This document shows, in pieces, positions 9,919 through 22,384 of a DNA stretch of 64,000 nt (positions are counted from its first letter, which is position 1; each line of letters starts with the position of its first letter). The notes below the pieces were generated by a model, which saw only the letters and a program-made list of their open reading frames with translations, ran no database searches and was not told the DNA's origin. The translations under genes and the position numbers were made by a program. Origin of the DNA: Zerene cesonia (lineage: Eukaryota > Arthropoda > Insecta > Lepidoptera > Pieridae); assembly GCF_012273895.1 (NCBI RefSeq), contig NC_052106.1, positions 6,386,001 to 6,450,000 on the forward strand. The letters run 5' to 3'.

Positions 9919-12900
9919 TTATTTATGTTTTTTTGTTCGTATTGAATATACGCTCGTGTATGGTCTCTCATTTTGGTCAACTGATTGTCCGGATCCACTT
10001 GTGGTAGTACGATGGCTTGCATCAGAGGGACTGTAAAAAGTGTATATTGTTATATTATTGAAAAATTTAAGAAGCGATTGCAAAATTCAAAAATAATAAC
10101 TAACCTAACTTGCTCCAGACAGAAAAATCTTACCTAACGTTGCGACGTACTGGGGAGATGATAGTTGTTAACTTCTCATATACAAACAAACACACTTTCA
10201 ACACAAAAGCTTGTGTGTTATATGATATTACTAGTAAGAATACTTATTTGCATCCTTTTATTGCTAACAATTCAATTACTATGAATATAATAAATTAAAA
10301 ATCTACCTTGGTGTCAGATTTACAAGATCAATCTCTTGGAAACATATCCACTGCGGTATTATGGATTCACTCTTGGCCATATCAAGGGTGCCATTAAATA
10401 TAAGCAGATCATCCATGAGAACCTTCAAAGTGCCAAAAAGTTATTATAAGTTATTATCAGTTCAAACAGTAAAATATTATAAATAATTATTGAAATATTA
10501 TATACCTACCCCAAATTCTTTCACACCCCGAGTTGGTGTTTTCCCGTAATTCCATATTTTCATGCCGTAGACACAGATTGGAACATCAAAAACAAAAAAT
10601 ACCCTGAAATAATTTTATTGTCATATTAAATCATTAGATTTTTATGCCACAGTTGCATTAGTACTAGAATTCAAATCTCATCCTGCATTACTATACTGAC
10701 TTAATACAACAAAAATACTACAATACATACCTATTGAGAGTGTCAGGTAAGACAGGTGCGAGCCATGAATGCTGTGCATCAGCACCACTAGAATTGTGGC
10801 CATCTATTAATTTGTCCGGTGTACGGACATCCTTCGCAAGGCTATCAAGAACGTTTACGCTCGCCGGTTGTGCACACACATCTGATGCAAAACAATATTT
10901 TGAAGGTACTTCATAAAAGGATTAGAATCGTTGAACATGACAAAACTATTTTTTTTTCTTACAATTAACGATACGCAGCCACCTTCTTACCATACTGATA
11001 CATTTGTTAAAAAGCGATAAGCATTAATATGACATGCATGTTATTGATTTTTAACGTATATTTCAACTATTTTACTCAATCAATAATTGACAAATTCTTT
11101 GAAAGAGATCTTTAAATTTAATCGCATATTAGCTGAATGAAAATACTCACTCGTTTCTGTTACTTCGATAATGTTTCCTTGCGGGTCATAGAGCTCAATC
11201 CCCGTGAGTCCTACGTAATATGGATCTCCCCAAGTAGAGAATATATTTATCTGTAGCACAAAACCCGTGGGAGCTCCCAGTGTAAGGCTACTTTCGTACA
11301 TGATTTGATTGAAGACCTTATTCTCTTTCACGCTTAACCTAAAATAGATTAAAGTAAACATTGATTATATAGAAGATAGTAATAAAGAAATTTATTTAAA
11401 AATCATTACGTTACGTCGAATACGCAACGATATACATAGTTAAAAATTATAAAGCTCATGCAAAAGTCCTTTTGGTGCGAGGCGGACTCGCGACAGTAAT
11501 CCAACTTATCAGGACCATGTCATCCCTTGCTTAACTTTGATTTCTTTATTATTTATTTTTATATTGGCAAAAGAAATATACCGACATAGCCTGATAGACA
11601 GACATATAGACGAATAGCAAAGTTTTAGTAATGGGGTCCTGTTTTTTACTGTTAGGTAGGGAACCTTAAGAAAGGATGCTCTTTTAATTTGTGAATTCCA
11701 GTGGTAACCTACCTATCATCGATAGAAGCCAGATCAATGTGCTGTAAATAATCATAACACGTCTCTCCCGGAGCACGTCTTAAAAGCAATGGCCGTTTGT
11801 TTAGAGCAGTGCCATCTAGCGACAATCGCACGTGTTTCGCGCCACTATATGACAGTTCCATATTGGCATTGTAATTCCAAATTCGAATACCTGTAACGAT
11901 CGATTATCTTATATTACTAACTGACCAGGCAAGCGCTGTTTTACCTTACTCCTATCATTAAGAAGTATGGAAAATAGATGTTGGCCGATTTTCAGACCAA
12001 TCCGATATGCACACAGAATTCAATGATAATCGGTCCAGACATTTCGGAAGAGTATGGTAACTAACATTGTGAAACTAGAAATTTATGTATATAGAGATTT
12101 TATTTTACACATCTAGTAATATTGCGTACTTAGTATCTTAATGTATAATTAGATAATTCTTTAGGTATTTAACCCCTACTCATTCCAACTCCTTTATCAA
12201 CTATCTATTATCATTTCAACATATATCTATTGCCATTTCAGCTTTCAATTCAAATTCGAAACATTAACATTCACTAACAGACAGCTACCTGTTATTTCCG
12301 TGGGTTCTTGTAGCTCCATAACAATGTGACAATAATTTGTTCCTGGCATAAAATTGGTACACCACATGTATTCAAATTCTGTTGTTATGTTTATGCCATT
12401 GAAAAGACTTTTGCAGTCTATTAGGCCTCCTTCAAAATTAGCTTGGTCGTCGACCATGAAGCTCGTATAAGCATAACCACGGATTATATTTACAGGATTG
12501 TTGTTACATAACAAATCAATTCCTGTAATTAAAAAAAAAATGCATAAATATGTCATTCAATTAACAATAACATAAAAACAACGCAAGAATTAAGACGACA
12601 CCAAAACTTATGAAATATGTTTTTAACTTGACAACGAATTTTTGATAATATTTTTTTACATCATCAAACTATCATAAAATAGATTTAGAGATATTTTTAT
12701 ACCCGTCAAGCCAATCAAATGTCTCTGGCCCCAATTCGATAAAAGGGTCAATTTAATCTCCTTTGCGATGTATTTTGCTTCTTCCTTACTTTTCGGACTG
12801 TCTCCTCTCATATTAATTAGAGTATTGTTTTTATTGCCGTTAGCGGTAAGTGGGCGGTTTTCAACTGTATTCGTTTCAGCAACCGGTTCATTATCCTTAA

Positions 12901-14981
12901 GCAATGCTTGAAAATTTTTGTCATTTATCATTATGGCTTCAAGTATACTTGCATCTTTGGTAAAAAGAATTGTCTGTAAAAAATATACGATATTGCGTAA
13001 AAAATTCTTTAAATTTTGTATAATGTATGTAAATTTAATAATTACGTCTCCAAACGAGGGTAGCTGTGCTTTAACTTCACCACTAGCTCGTGCTATTTCC
13101 CCGTGAAATATTACTTGATCATCAAGTTTCACTTGGACTAAACGAACACCTCTGGTGGAGTAGATGCGAGACTTATTGTAGTTCTGTAGTATAAAAAAAA
13201 TGTTTGAATATTAATTCAGTAATATTCTTCGGAGTAACTTTCGCAAAGTGATAGAGTGAATATTATGTTTCATTAAAGAATTATACAAATAGTATAAAGA
13301 GTATCTAACACTTATCACTGCTGGACAGCGTTGATTGAAGAACGGTGATATAGGACGGATATTATTGATCTAGTCTCCATACCGAAAATAACTCTCAAAA
13401 TGACTAACCCTTACGGGGCTTACAATATTTTGATACGGGACTTATTTAAGATTATTCATAAGGCACACAAGGCAACACGTAGACGTTAATAAAATATTCA
13501 TACCCAAATCCTCAATAAAGCTAGTTTGGTACATTTGGCAAGCAAAACGCTTAAGGCAATCGGTAGCCCTTGCGGTGCCGGTGCACTCCATGTGTGTCTA
13601 TCATCTCTGGTACGGACTATCCCATCTATTAAATTATCCACCTGACCGTATTTTGAATGATCGCCAGTGTCTGAATCTGTCCATACCTATAAAATATTTC
13701 AAACAGTTTAATTTATTTTATCATATATACAACTCTAGAAGGTGTTATAGAACCTCTTAGCGCATACCTTTTCAATCAATACAATTTCCCCGTTATTATC
13801 GAAAAGCTCAATGCCATTTAATCCTACCAAAAACTTATCACCCCAATTGGAGAATACTTTTATTTCCAATAGCCTTCCTTCTGGTAACTCGGGTATAATA
13901 AAATCTTTTTTCCGTCTTTCATTTCCCTGTTTTGATACGACGACGGATGACGGTTTGTTTGGATAATTATTTATGGAAATATTGTGTTTTGTATTGTCAT
14001 TCGTAAATAAGGATGCTTCCTTCGGTATCTTTCTATTGCTTTTTAAAAGTTCCTGAGTTCCTAGAAAGAACATTTATATTAATTGATTTAAAAACTAAGA
14101 TGCACAAAACGAAAGTAGAACAGATATTTACTGGTGCCAATTATAACATCATGAAAATCATTGTCAATAGAACTATCGTTTCTTCTATGCCTCGGTGTTA
14201 CATAATGTGGAAGGAGATCCGATAAAAAGTCATTTCCAATCTCAACTTGCGAATCCCTGTTGCAAATTTGATTCAAATTTGAATATTTATTATGTCGTCC
14301 ATTGTGTATGACTCCTGAAAATTAAATAATTGGGGCATAGATGTTTATTAAAATTTGCAAAAACAAAAAGCATTACGTACAAAATATGGATGCGTGTAGA
14401 ATATCACACATATGGCATATACTCAATTTTAATTTTCAACAAAATAATTTATATTTTGCAGTGTAACGAAATAAAAAATAATATAAGATAGGTACAATAT
14501 CTAGTTTATTTACCTGTATTACGATTGTTGCGAAGTGTTCCTGCAGAATGAGCAACTGCTTGTGATTCAGGTTTCAATAATAAATCTAGATCAAACGAAG
14601 TTCGCCGAACTAATCTAAGAATTTAATGATAAAATTATGTTAAGAGGCACATATAATACAGGAAGTTTTACAATGGTATATTGATAATTATTACTCATTC
14701 TTTTTTGTACCTACCTTAAATTTTTATTGGTACCAAAATTTTCAAAATTAACGTTATTTGGTTCAAGGTTCCAATTACTAGACTTATCAATGGAATTTTT
14801 TATATGTGTTTCCTTTAAATCCCTGGAAAATTAACGTTAAACAGAAATTGTTAATTCAAAATGAAAAAAGATGCTCTCTCTCTAAAGCTTAATTTTTTGT
14901 TTACTTTGTTATTTCTCCAAGCCAGTACGGCAGGTCTGTGTCCTGTGTCGAATACTCGTACCCATTTTGTTTCTTAGCCAT
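9919..14981 (-). CDS. KATNIP: KATNIP/KIAA0556-like katanin-interacting ciliary protein (15 exons)
   Basis: In vertebrates this protein sits at the ciliary base, binds katanin and microtubules, and is mutated in Joubert syndrome. The exons in coding order are 14981-14905, 14822-14715, 14614-14514, 14314-14132, 14060-13768, 13686-13504, 13183-13046, 12973-12703, 12522-12289, 11890-11713, 11338-11151, 10881-10731, 10603-10510, 10422-10307 and 10030-9919. All phases join, giving 808 residues from MAKKQNGYEYSTQD to a TAA. A motif of the type F/L-S-N/T-W-G...VGL-T/N-GIE occurs three times (near residues 229, 438 and 622), with further paired motifs LIDG...W-S/L-AP and RIWNYN/KIWNYG. These are the repeated DUF4457 units of the family. 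The human protein is about twice as long, so this is a compact insect form. The last exon (SPSDAS...TKKHK) is the least certain because that tail is poorly conserved. Confidence 0.9.
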
Positions 14982-15636
14982 TTTTATTGTAATGTGGGTT
15001 TATTACCCTTCGAATTTGTTATGAATAATTTCATACTTTGTTTTCAGTGTGTTATAAAAGGGTATTTAATAATTATGATGTGGTTTTCACACGTACACAA
15101 TTAAAATTATAGATAACGTTTATTTATAAAAGGCCTATTATTTTTATTAATACTTTAAAAATTCATTGCCACTTGCCACTTTTGAAACATAATATCGGCG
15201 CTGTTTGTTTGACCTTGGTTACTATGACAACAAATTATTGTACTACATTTATCCAAATCCAGCCGAATCAAAACCAAAGTGCAAAAGCTACAAGTTTTTA
15301 TTGGTAAGGAGAGGGTGAATTAATCGAAGCTGATTGGAAACATTAATTGAAATCGCATGTTAATAATTGGAAAATAAATATAATCAATAAGATATAAGCA
15401 CAGATAACATAATACTATACATACTAGTAAATAAAAGCAGACTTCCTTCTATTCTACCTATGGTAATGATTATTTTGCAAACTGTCGCTAAACAAGTGAC
15501 ACGAAACTCGTCACTGTCAAGGATAAGTTAAATGTCAACATGCGGCAAAAGTAACCTCTACATAACGATACAATTATTTTAAATATTTTTATTGTATTGA
15601 AAATATAACTTTGAGTAATTAATAATTTTTATCGCA
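14982..15636. promoter_or_regulatory. Divergent promoter region between KATNIP and RARS1
   Basis: The two start codons are 655 bp apart and point away from each other, so both promoters must lie here. It contains an RFX X-box-like site (15218-15231) nearer KATNIP and a cluster of TGTCA/TGACA words (15496-15540) nearer RARS1. No TATA box stands out and the transcription starts cannot be fixed from sequence alone. Confidence 0.6.
15218..15231. promoter_or_regulatory. RFX X-box-like imperfect palindrome
   Basis: GTTACTATGACAAC fits the degenerate insect X-box pattern RYYNYY-N(1-3)-RRNRAC, with a 2-nt spacer. It is 237 bp upstream of the start codon of the ciliary gene KATNIP, a usual distance for X-boxes that drive ciliary genes in sensory neurons. 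Confidence 0.5.
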
Positions 15637-17676
15637 ATGTCGGACGATAATACTAAAGCAATTGAAGCTAGAACTATTAAAGCTGAGAAAGAAGTAAAAG
15701 CTATAGAAGAAGAACTTGATAAACTCATCAAAGGTGATCTTAGCTATGTTTCTGATCCACAACTCGACAAATTGCTCACTGAAAATGAGAAATTGAAGCA
15801 TCGTCTAGCAATTTTGGAGAATGCCATCAAAGCGGAAAGTTCGCAAATAGTGAAACGGGAACCAAGAAAACGGCCTATGCTCATCACTAATATCAACTCT
15901 ATAGAGGGCACGCTATGTCTTGTGGATGAATTAAAAAACATATTTACTATTGCTATAGAAGCAGCTTATCCAGATTTAGAAGACCCGCCGGTGGTGATTA
16001 CATTGTCTGGTAATAATCCTAAATTTGGAGATTATCAATGCAATTCTGCTATGCCAATTTCTCAATTGCTAAAAGCGAAGAATATTAAGACAAACCCAAG
16101 AGAAGTGGCAAACAATATTCTAAATAGAACACCACCATCACCTTTGGTTGAAAAAGTGGAAGTTGCAGGTGCTGGATTTTTGAATATTTACCTAAATAGA
16201 CCTTTTGCAGAACATGTACTTACTTGTATTCTTAAATATGGCATAAAGCCTCCTCCTGTGAAACGGGAGAGGATAGTTGTTGACTTCTCTTCTCCAAATA
16301 TTGCAAAAGAGATGCATGTTGGTCACTTACGGTCTACAATTATTGGGGAAAGTATATGCCGATTATTAGAGTTTTTAAATCATGATGTTTTACGTATCAA
16401 TCATCTTGGCGACTGGGGTACACAATTTGGTATGTTGATAGCTCACCTCCAAGATCAATTTCCAGACTACAAAACAGAATCTCCCCCAATATCTGACTTG
16501 CAAGCTTTTTACAAAGAATCTAAAAAAAGGTTCGATGAGGATGAGGAGTTTAAGAAAAAGGCATACTCTTGTGTTGTTGAATTACAATCAGGTAATCCAG
16601 ATTTTATAGCCGCTTGGAAACTTATATGTGAAGTATCTCGTAAAGAATTCCAGAAAGTATATGACAGACTCAACATCCGAATAATTGATAGAGGAGAATC
16701 ATTCTATCAAAGCCGAATGGTGACCATTGTGAAGGAATTAAAGGAAAAAGGCTTGCTTGAGGAAGATGAAGGTCGATTCATCATGTGGGGAAGTGAAGAA
16801 CGGACTGGTATCCCATTGACAATTGTTAAGTCCGATGGCGGTTACACCTATGATACGTCAGACATGGCGACCATCAAGCAAAGAGTTCAGGAAGAGAAGG
16901 GACAGAGATTTATTTATGTAACTGATGTTGGACAATATAATCATTTTGCTACTATAGACGCGTGCGCCCGTCGAGCCGGTATCCTTACAGGCGACTTGAA
17001 AGTTGAGCATGTTGGATTTGGAGTTGTTTTAGGTGAAGATAAGAAAAAGTTCAAAACCAGATCAGGTGATACAATCAAACTCATAGATCTAATGGATGAA
17101 GGGTTAAAGAGGTCTTTAGATAAACTCGTTGAAAAGGGCCGCGATAAAGTATTAACGCCGGAAGAATTAAGGAAGGCGCAAGAAGCTGTCGCCTATGGAT
17201 GTATCAAGTATGCCGATCTTTCACATAACCGTATTAATGATTATATCTTTTCATTTGATAAAATGTTAGATGATAAGGGTAATACTGCTGTATATTTATT
17301 GTATGCTCTGACTAGGATACAATCAATAGCAAGAACTGCACAGGTATCTACGGAACAACTAATTCAAGAAGTGGAGAAATCAGGTATAAAGCTTACACAT
17401 GAAGCAGAATGGAAATTAGGCAAGGTGCTTCTGAGATTCCCTGAAGTTATTTTGAAGGTATCAAACGACCTATTTCTCCACTCTCTATGTGAATATCTGT
17501 ATGAAATATCATCAACATTCACAGAATTCTATGACAAATGTTATTGTGTGGAGAAAGACAAAAGCGGTAATATAGTAAAGATTTTCTATGAAAGACTAAT
17601 GCTGTGCGAAGTGACCGCTCGAGTTATGACAAAATGTTTTGATATACTTGGTATTCAAACTGTTTCTAAAATGTAA
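15637..17676 (+). CDS. RARS1: Cytosolic arginyl-tRNA synthetase, single exon
   Basis: Class I synthetase that charges tRNA-Arg in the cytosol. The 679 residues are close to the length of the animal enzyme. Residues about 5-75 form a charged heptad-rich coiled coil, the segment that tethers the animal enzyme to the multisynthetase complex. The Arg-tRNA-synthetase N-terminal domain follows (about 90-200). The HIGH-type motif is HVGH at 227-230, then HLGDWGTQFG. The KMSKS position carries the KFKTRSG variant at 471-477, typical of the eukaryotic enzyme. The C-terminal DALR-type anticodon-binding domain includes LLYALTRIQSIARTA. The ATG at 15637 opens the coiled coil and has a purine-poor but acceptable context (tcgcaATGt). 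The coding region has no introns, unlike most of its multi-exon neighbours. A polyadenylation signal follows at 17743. Confidence 0.98.
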   Translation: MSDDNTKAIEARTIKAEKEVKAIEEELDKLIKGDLSYVSDPQLDKLLTENEKLKHRLAILENAIKAESSQIVKREPRKRPMLITNINSIEGTLCLVDELKNIFTIAIEAAYPDLEDPPVVITLSGNNPKFGDYQCNSAMPISQLLKAKNIKTNPREVANNILNRTPPSPLVEKVEVAGAGFLNIYLNRPFAEHVLTCILKYGIKPPPVKRERIVVDFSSPNIAKEMHVGHLRSTIIGESICRLLEFLNHDVLRINHLGDWGTQFGMLIAHLQDQFPDYKTESPPISDLQAFYKESKKRFDEDEEFKKKAYSCVVELQSGNPDFIAAWKLICEVSRKEFQKVYDRLNIRIIDRGESFYQSRMVTIVKELKEKGLLEEDEGRFIMWGSEERTGIPLTIVKSDGGYTYDTSDMATIKQRVQEEKGQRFIYVTDVGQYNHFATIDACARRAGILTGDLKVEHVGFGVVLGEDKKKFKTRSGDTIKLIDLMDEGLKRSLDKLVEKGRDKVLTPEELRKAQEAVAYGCIKYADLSHNRINDYIFSFDKMLDDKGNTAVYLLYALTRIQSIARTAQVSTEQLIQEVEKSGIKLTHEAEWKLGKVLLRFPEVILKVSNDLFLHSLCEYLYEISSTFTEFYDKCYCVEKDKSGNIVKIFYERLMLCEVTARVMTKCFDILGIQTVSKM

Positions 17677-17742
17677 ACAATCAAAATATACATTTTTGTA
17701 TAATATACTAATGCAGGTTTTAATAATTTATTAACTAACACA

Positions 17743-17775
17743 AATAAAACGCATTTGTAAATGTAAAAGTTTTAT
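17743..17775. terminator. Back-to-back polyadenylation signals of RARS1 (+) and the MMD-type gene (-)
   Basis: AATAAA on the plus strand at 17743-17748 lies 67 bp after the RARS1 stop codon. AATAAA on the minus strand (tttatt at 17770-17775) lies 22 bp further on. The two convergent transcripts would therefore end within, or overlap across, a few tens of bases. Use of the minus-strand signal by the distant MMD-type gene is an inference. Confidence 0.55.
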
Positions 17776-20700
17776 TGAGTTCCCAAAAACCTCTATAAAA
17801 CTATACCACTGCTCAAAGATAACAGGATCGTATGAAGTAACATGCTATTAAGATTAAAAAATACACTTGTTAGAAGACACTGGTTCACTAACAAAGTATT
17901 AAAGATATAAATAACTGGTCTTAAATAAACAACTTGTACATTAAATTATTATAAAGGTTCTATTACATGTGAAATTATCAACAAATCGTTCAAATGTTCA
18001 ATATTATTTTACCTTTTTAATAGCAGACAAACAGATTTTTAATTGAAATCAATTTCCTTAACTGGGAAAGCATTGATCTGTTCCTACAGACTATACTTAG
18101 AGAGATAAGCTTGCTTTCAAAATAAATTGCGTCTACGAGCTGCTGAATTGTTAAATAATAACCAGTTACATATTTATATTTAAGACGGCAAAAAATAGAT
18201 CAAATTTCTAATAAACATTGAAATCATAAATATACACAACAATCGTCTCTAGGATGTATTTAACATTTTAATGAACCTCTATTTTATACATAAACATCAG
18301 ATATAATCCAAAGTGTCATGCTAAATCACATAATTTTCAAAAATACATATGTATAATAGTTCATAAAAATTCCCAGCAAAATAGACGACCTAATTTTTAC
18401 ATACAATTTGAAATTACAATACAAGGTTTATGATCATTATGAATGCATTGCATCTCTCAGTCTTCTTAGAAGAAAACTAATACGAGAATAATATTATTTT
18501 ATTTAATTATTCTCTGACAATAGGAGGATTATACTATACGTGTAATTTAGTAAATAAGTGGGTAGTTTTAAACGATATGTTACCTACAATCCGAAAACTG
18601 CAATCGTCCATCTTTGATAATAATATATTATATTATATATTATATACATGTATTAAATTTGGGCAACTATTTTGCTGAGACCACGTACGTCCAATTAAAA
18701 GAGTGTGTAGGAACTTTCGACTTATATCACTGCTTTTAAAAAGAACAATTCCTACATTGAAATTTTACCCATTTCATTTAACTTGGAAGACTGACTTATT
18801 TATTCATCAAACTGTCTTTACAAATTTTTGTTGGGATTTAATTCAATAAAAATATTAACAAATCTATTGCCAGTGCCCTGACAATTTTTTTCTTTATAAG
18901 CGAAGTCAGAAGAATCCACTCTTGAAGCTCGATAATTTAGAAATTTTCTTAACTTGTTGATTTCATTTATCATTTGGACCAGATCAAAGTTTAATATGTA
19001 GTCTGAAAATTTCCATTATGTTTCCAATAAGCGAACCATGAGATTAGCGCGCTAACTCTGCATTCGAGTTTATTTTATCCTTTAATGGAAAAGTAACAAA
19101 AATGAGGCGTGTATGTTTAAATGCAAATTAAACCAAGTAATATTTTAACACATAAATTTTTATGGTAACACAGAATTACCATAACAAACTGGTCTGAAAA
19201 CATAATTCATTTAAATAATATACTAATAAGTGAAAAATGCACGCAACGAGAACAATTAATACGACTGTTTCTAGAATATTCTTTTTTCTTATCCTCCAGT
19301 AATCTTTGATATAGTTGTCACTTCATCGCTTAACAATAATGTATATAATACAATTTACCTCACACTAAAAATAACATGCTTTCCATAAAATTAAAATTCA
19401 TACAATAATACTCACATATAAGTGAACATACAATTATAATCATTTAAATTAAATGTAGATACATTTTTTTTTGTGCCATCGCATTTTTTTTTACCCTGTC
19501 ACCTTTTCTACAGCAGATTATGTAACCCAATAAAAAATCATTTAAATAAATAAAAAATCTAAATAATAAATCAAATTCATTAAAATATTGAGACAGATCA
19601 CTTATTTTTTTTCATCATTGGGCAACTTTTTGACTAGATATTGTAGAATAAAAATATAATAATACAGTAATTGTAAATTATTTGCCGTCAATACGTTCGC
19701 TTTAGATTAATAAATTCGTAAAATAATTTTTTTGTTAAGAAATTACTTGTACAGATCCAATATCTAGGTGAAATTTGGAATCAAATCGAATATCAGCGAA
19801 AATTAAATGAATTGAAATTGTAATTTTTATATTTCACTGATCAGAGCCTCTCAACTGACAGTCTGTCGGGAGATTAATTTAAAAAAGTTCGGCTGTGAAC
19901 TCAAAGCGAATACGAGGACCAGTTTACAAATTGATAGTTACAAAAAAGTACTTTTTTTATAGGTAGTCCCGAAATTTGATGACTCAAGTGCGATTTTTCG
20001 CAGATGCATGAGTTTATCACTTGTTAGATTTGAGCACCTACACATACAACAGCTACAAACACTCGTTTCGCAAAAATTTTGATTAGTTAAGTTATGAAAA
20101 TTAATTTCTGAAAAACGAAAAGAATCCCGTACTTAAAATATTCACTCAAACAGATTCAAAATTCAAAAGTTCCATCGTTCTTAGGCATATTATTGGAGTA
20201 AAAAACATATTCACATTATAAGGGTTCTCACATCCGCTTTGATATTGTAGTTCGTGAGCTCAAGACGTTTTAAAAGCACTTAAATGCATATTCATACGGC
20301 CTACATACGTCACCCTAGTGTCAACTGTCAGTACGCCCTAGTTTCCCAACAATCTTGATTGTCTCCTTATCACTACACAATACTGGACAATCAGCCATTT
20401 TAACATTGACTCAAATGAACTGTAATGAATTTAAATATTTCATTACAAGGTACACGGAAAATATTTCATCGCATTCCGATAATTGCTCTCTCTCTGTCTG
20501 TAAATGCATTCATCAGATCTTTTAGCACGCGATATTAATTTATAAATAAAATGTATATAAATATTGGACACTATTTAAACTGAGATTTCGATTCGATGAA
20601 TAAGATAACAAACAAAATTGAGGAAAGATGTCATGAAAAGATTCTATTAAGGTTAAAAATGTTATATCAAAACAAGGGACACCATACTATTCACAAGTCC

Positions 20701-22384
20701 TTATGAAGTTATAAATAAAAGATCTACAGTTATTATTATGAGAAAAATTATTTTGAAGAATATTAAAATTGGTACCTATTTAGTGAGTTCAAAATTCTAA
20801 AATGGAAGTCTACGGATCATAAACTCACGATGATTGAGCAATCGCTAGTTAATTTTAAATATACTTGAATTAAATCTAAAGGAATACGAAAACGATCACG
20901 AAACAGGATACCTGTAGGTGTTTAATTATCGAAAAATATCTAATATACGTATTAACACAAAAACATACACTTTAGGTACTACGCTAAGACGACACACGAC
21001 CAACTAACTATTCTAAGGAAAAATCCATGTATTGTATAAAAGTAGTTCACAGGTAAGTATAGATAGATAAACGTCTCTAAAAAATTCTAATACACATTAA
21101 TTTAAATTTTCTAAAAAGGGTCGGTTTGGTCTCGAGATTCTGTGATACGACTACGACTCTACAACAATAAGATTTTCAACAATATTTTACAAAATATACA
21201 CAAATTACGATCATATTTTTGTCTATTTGGCGCAACGGTCTATGTTCATGTTTTGATTTTTATTGATAATTAATTACCTTCGTAGGATGATATTGAATTA
21301 TTTGGCCCGTTATGAGATCCGAGTCCATTATCAATAGGAAATTTTATTTTACGATATTGAAAAAACAGTATGTGAATTTTATGTTATAAAGTTGACATAA
21401 ACATTAAAAAATTTCCATTGGATTCCGGGTCCCTCTAAATGGCTGAAAAGAGGCGAGGTGCAAAGGAAACTCGCGGGTGAAAGGTCAAAACCCTCTAGCG
21501 GTTACCGACTTCGCAAAGTATAATTGAATTTATTTAACGAATATTTTACACAAACAGAGGAAAAGTTTTAATGGAAAATTAAATAATTTTCAATTTGTAA
21601 AATATGTTACTTTTAGAACAATAGGTTTTACTCTTTTTTTCTATCAAAAATTTTCTAAAAGTGCTCATGGCCAACAATCGTTTTAGTGCCTACAAAGAAA
21701 ATCTTGAGCAGTTTTTGTTCGGACTCTAAGAAGTTAAAAACAATGAAGATTTGGCATATTGCCTGAGTCAGAGGCCTACTGAAACACCTATGTACTGTAA
21801 GAAATTCAGTCATGCTAAAAATATGAAACATTTGTAACACTTAGAGTCCGATTTAGCGAAAGTCATTGCATAAGTCCTGTAATACATGTAACTCCTATGT
21901 CAATGAATTTATCGATTACAACCACGAAACCAGATATATGCTCTAACCGAGTTATATGACGTCACTCATACAAGTAAATTAAGTATTTACATTCCACTTG
22001 AATGCGAAAAGGCCTTCAATTTACTTGCGTAACGAAACCTTTGCTCCTTGTGAAATGGCGTTCTTTATAGGTACACATTAAAAACATTAACATAGACCGC
22101 GAAATAGTTCTACTATAGACTAGAAATTACTTCAAATTTAATCTAGACACAGATTTTGAAACTGGAAAACGAATCGTATAGCTCGATAACGCTTTTTAGA
22201 TTTTGTTGCCATATAACATTTTTACAATTTTAGGATGAAATGTTTTTCGCTCTTCACGTACGTAATTGCCATTGATACCGGGGGGCAGGCAATTGACATG
22301 TCGCCTGACCGCGCAAATTATCCAGTTATCGAGTTATACGAGAATAGCTTAGAGAGCTGTAATTGAAATTGAATAGGGCAGTCT
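17776..22384 (-). other. Gene-free AT-rich stretch, probable long 3' UTR of the MMD-type gene
   Basis: About 4.6 kb with no exon-like open frame and unusually few dispersed repeats compared with the MMD introns. Being repeat-poor and lying between the MMD stop codon and a minus-strand polyadenylation signal next to RARS1, it is plausibly an extended 3' UTR, but no splice or coding evidence proves this. Confidence 0.45.
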
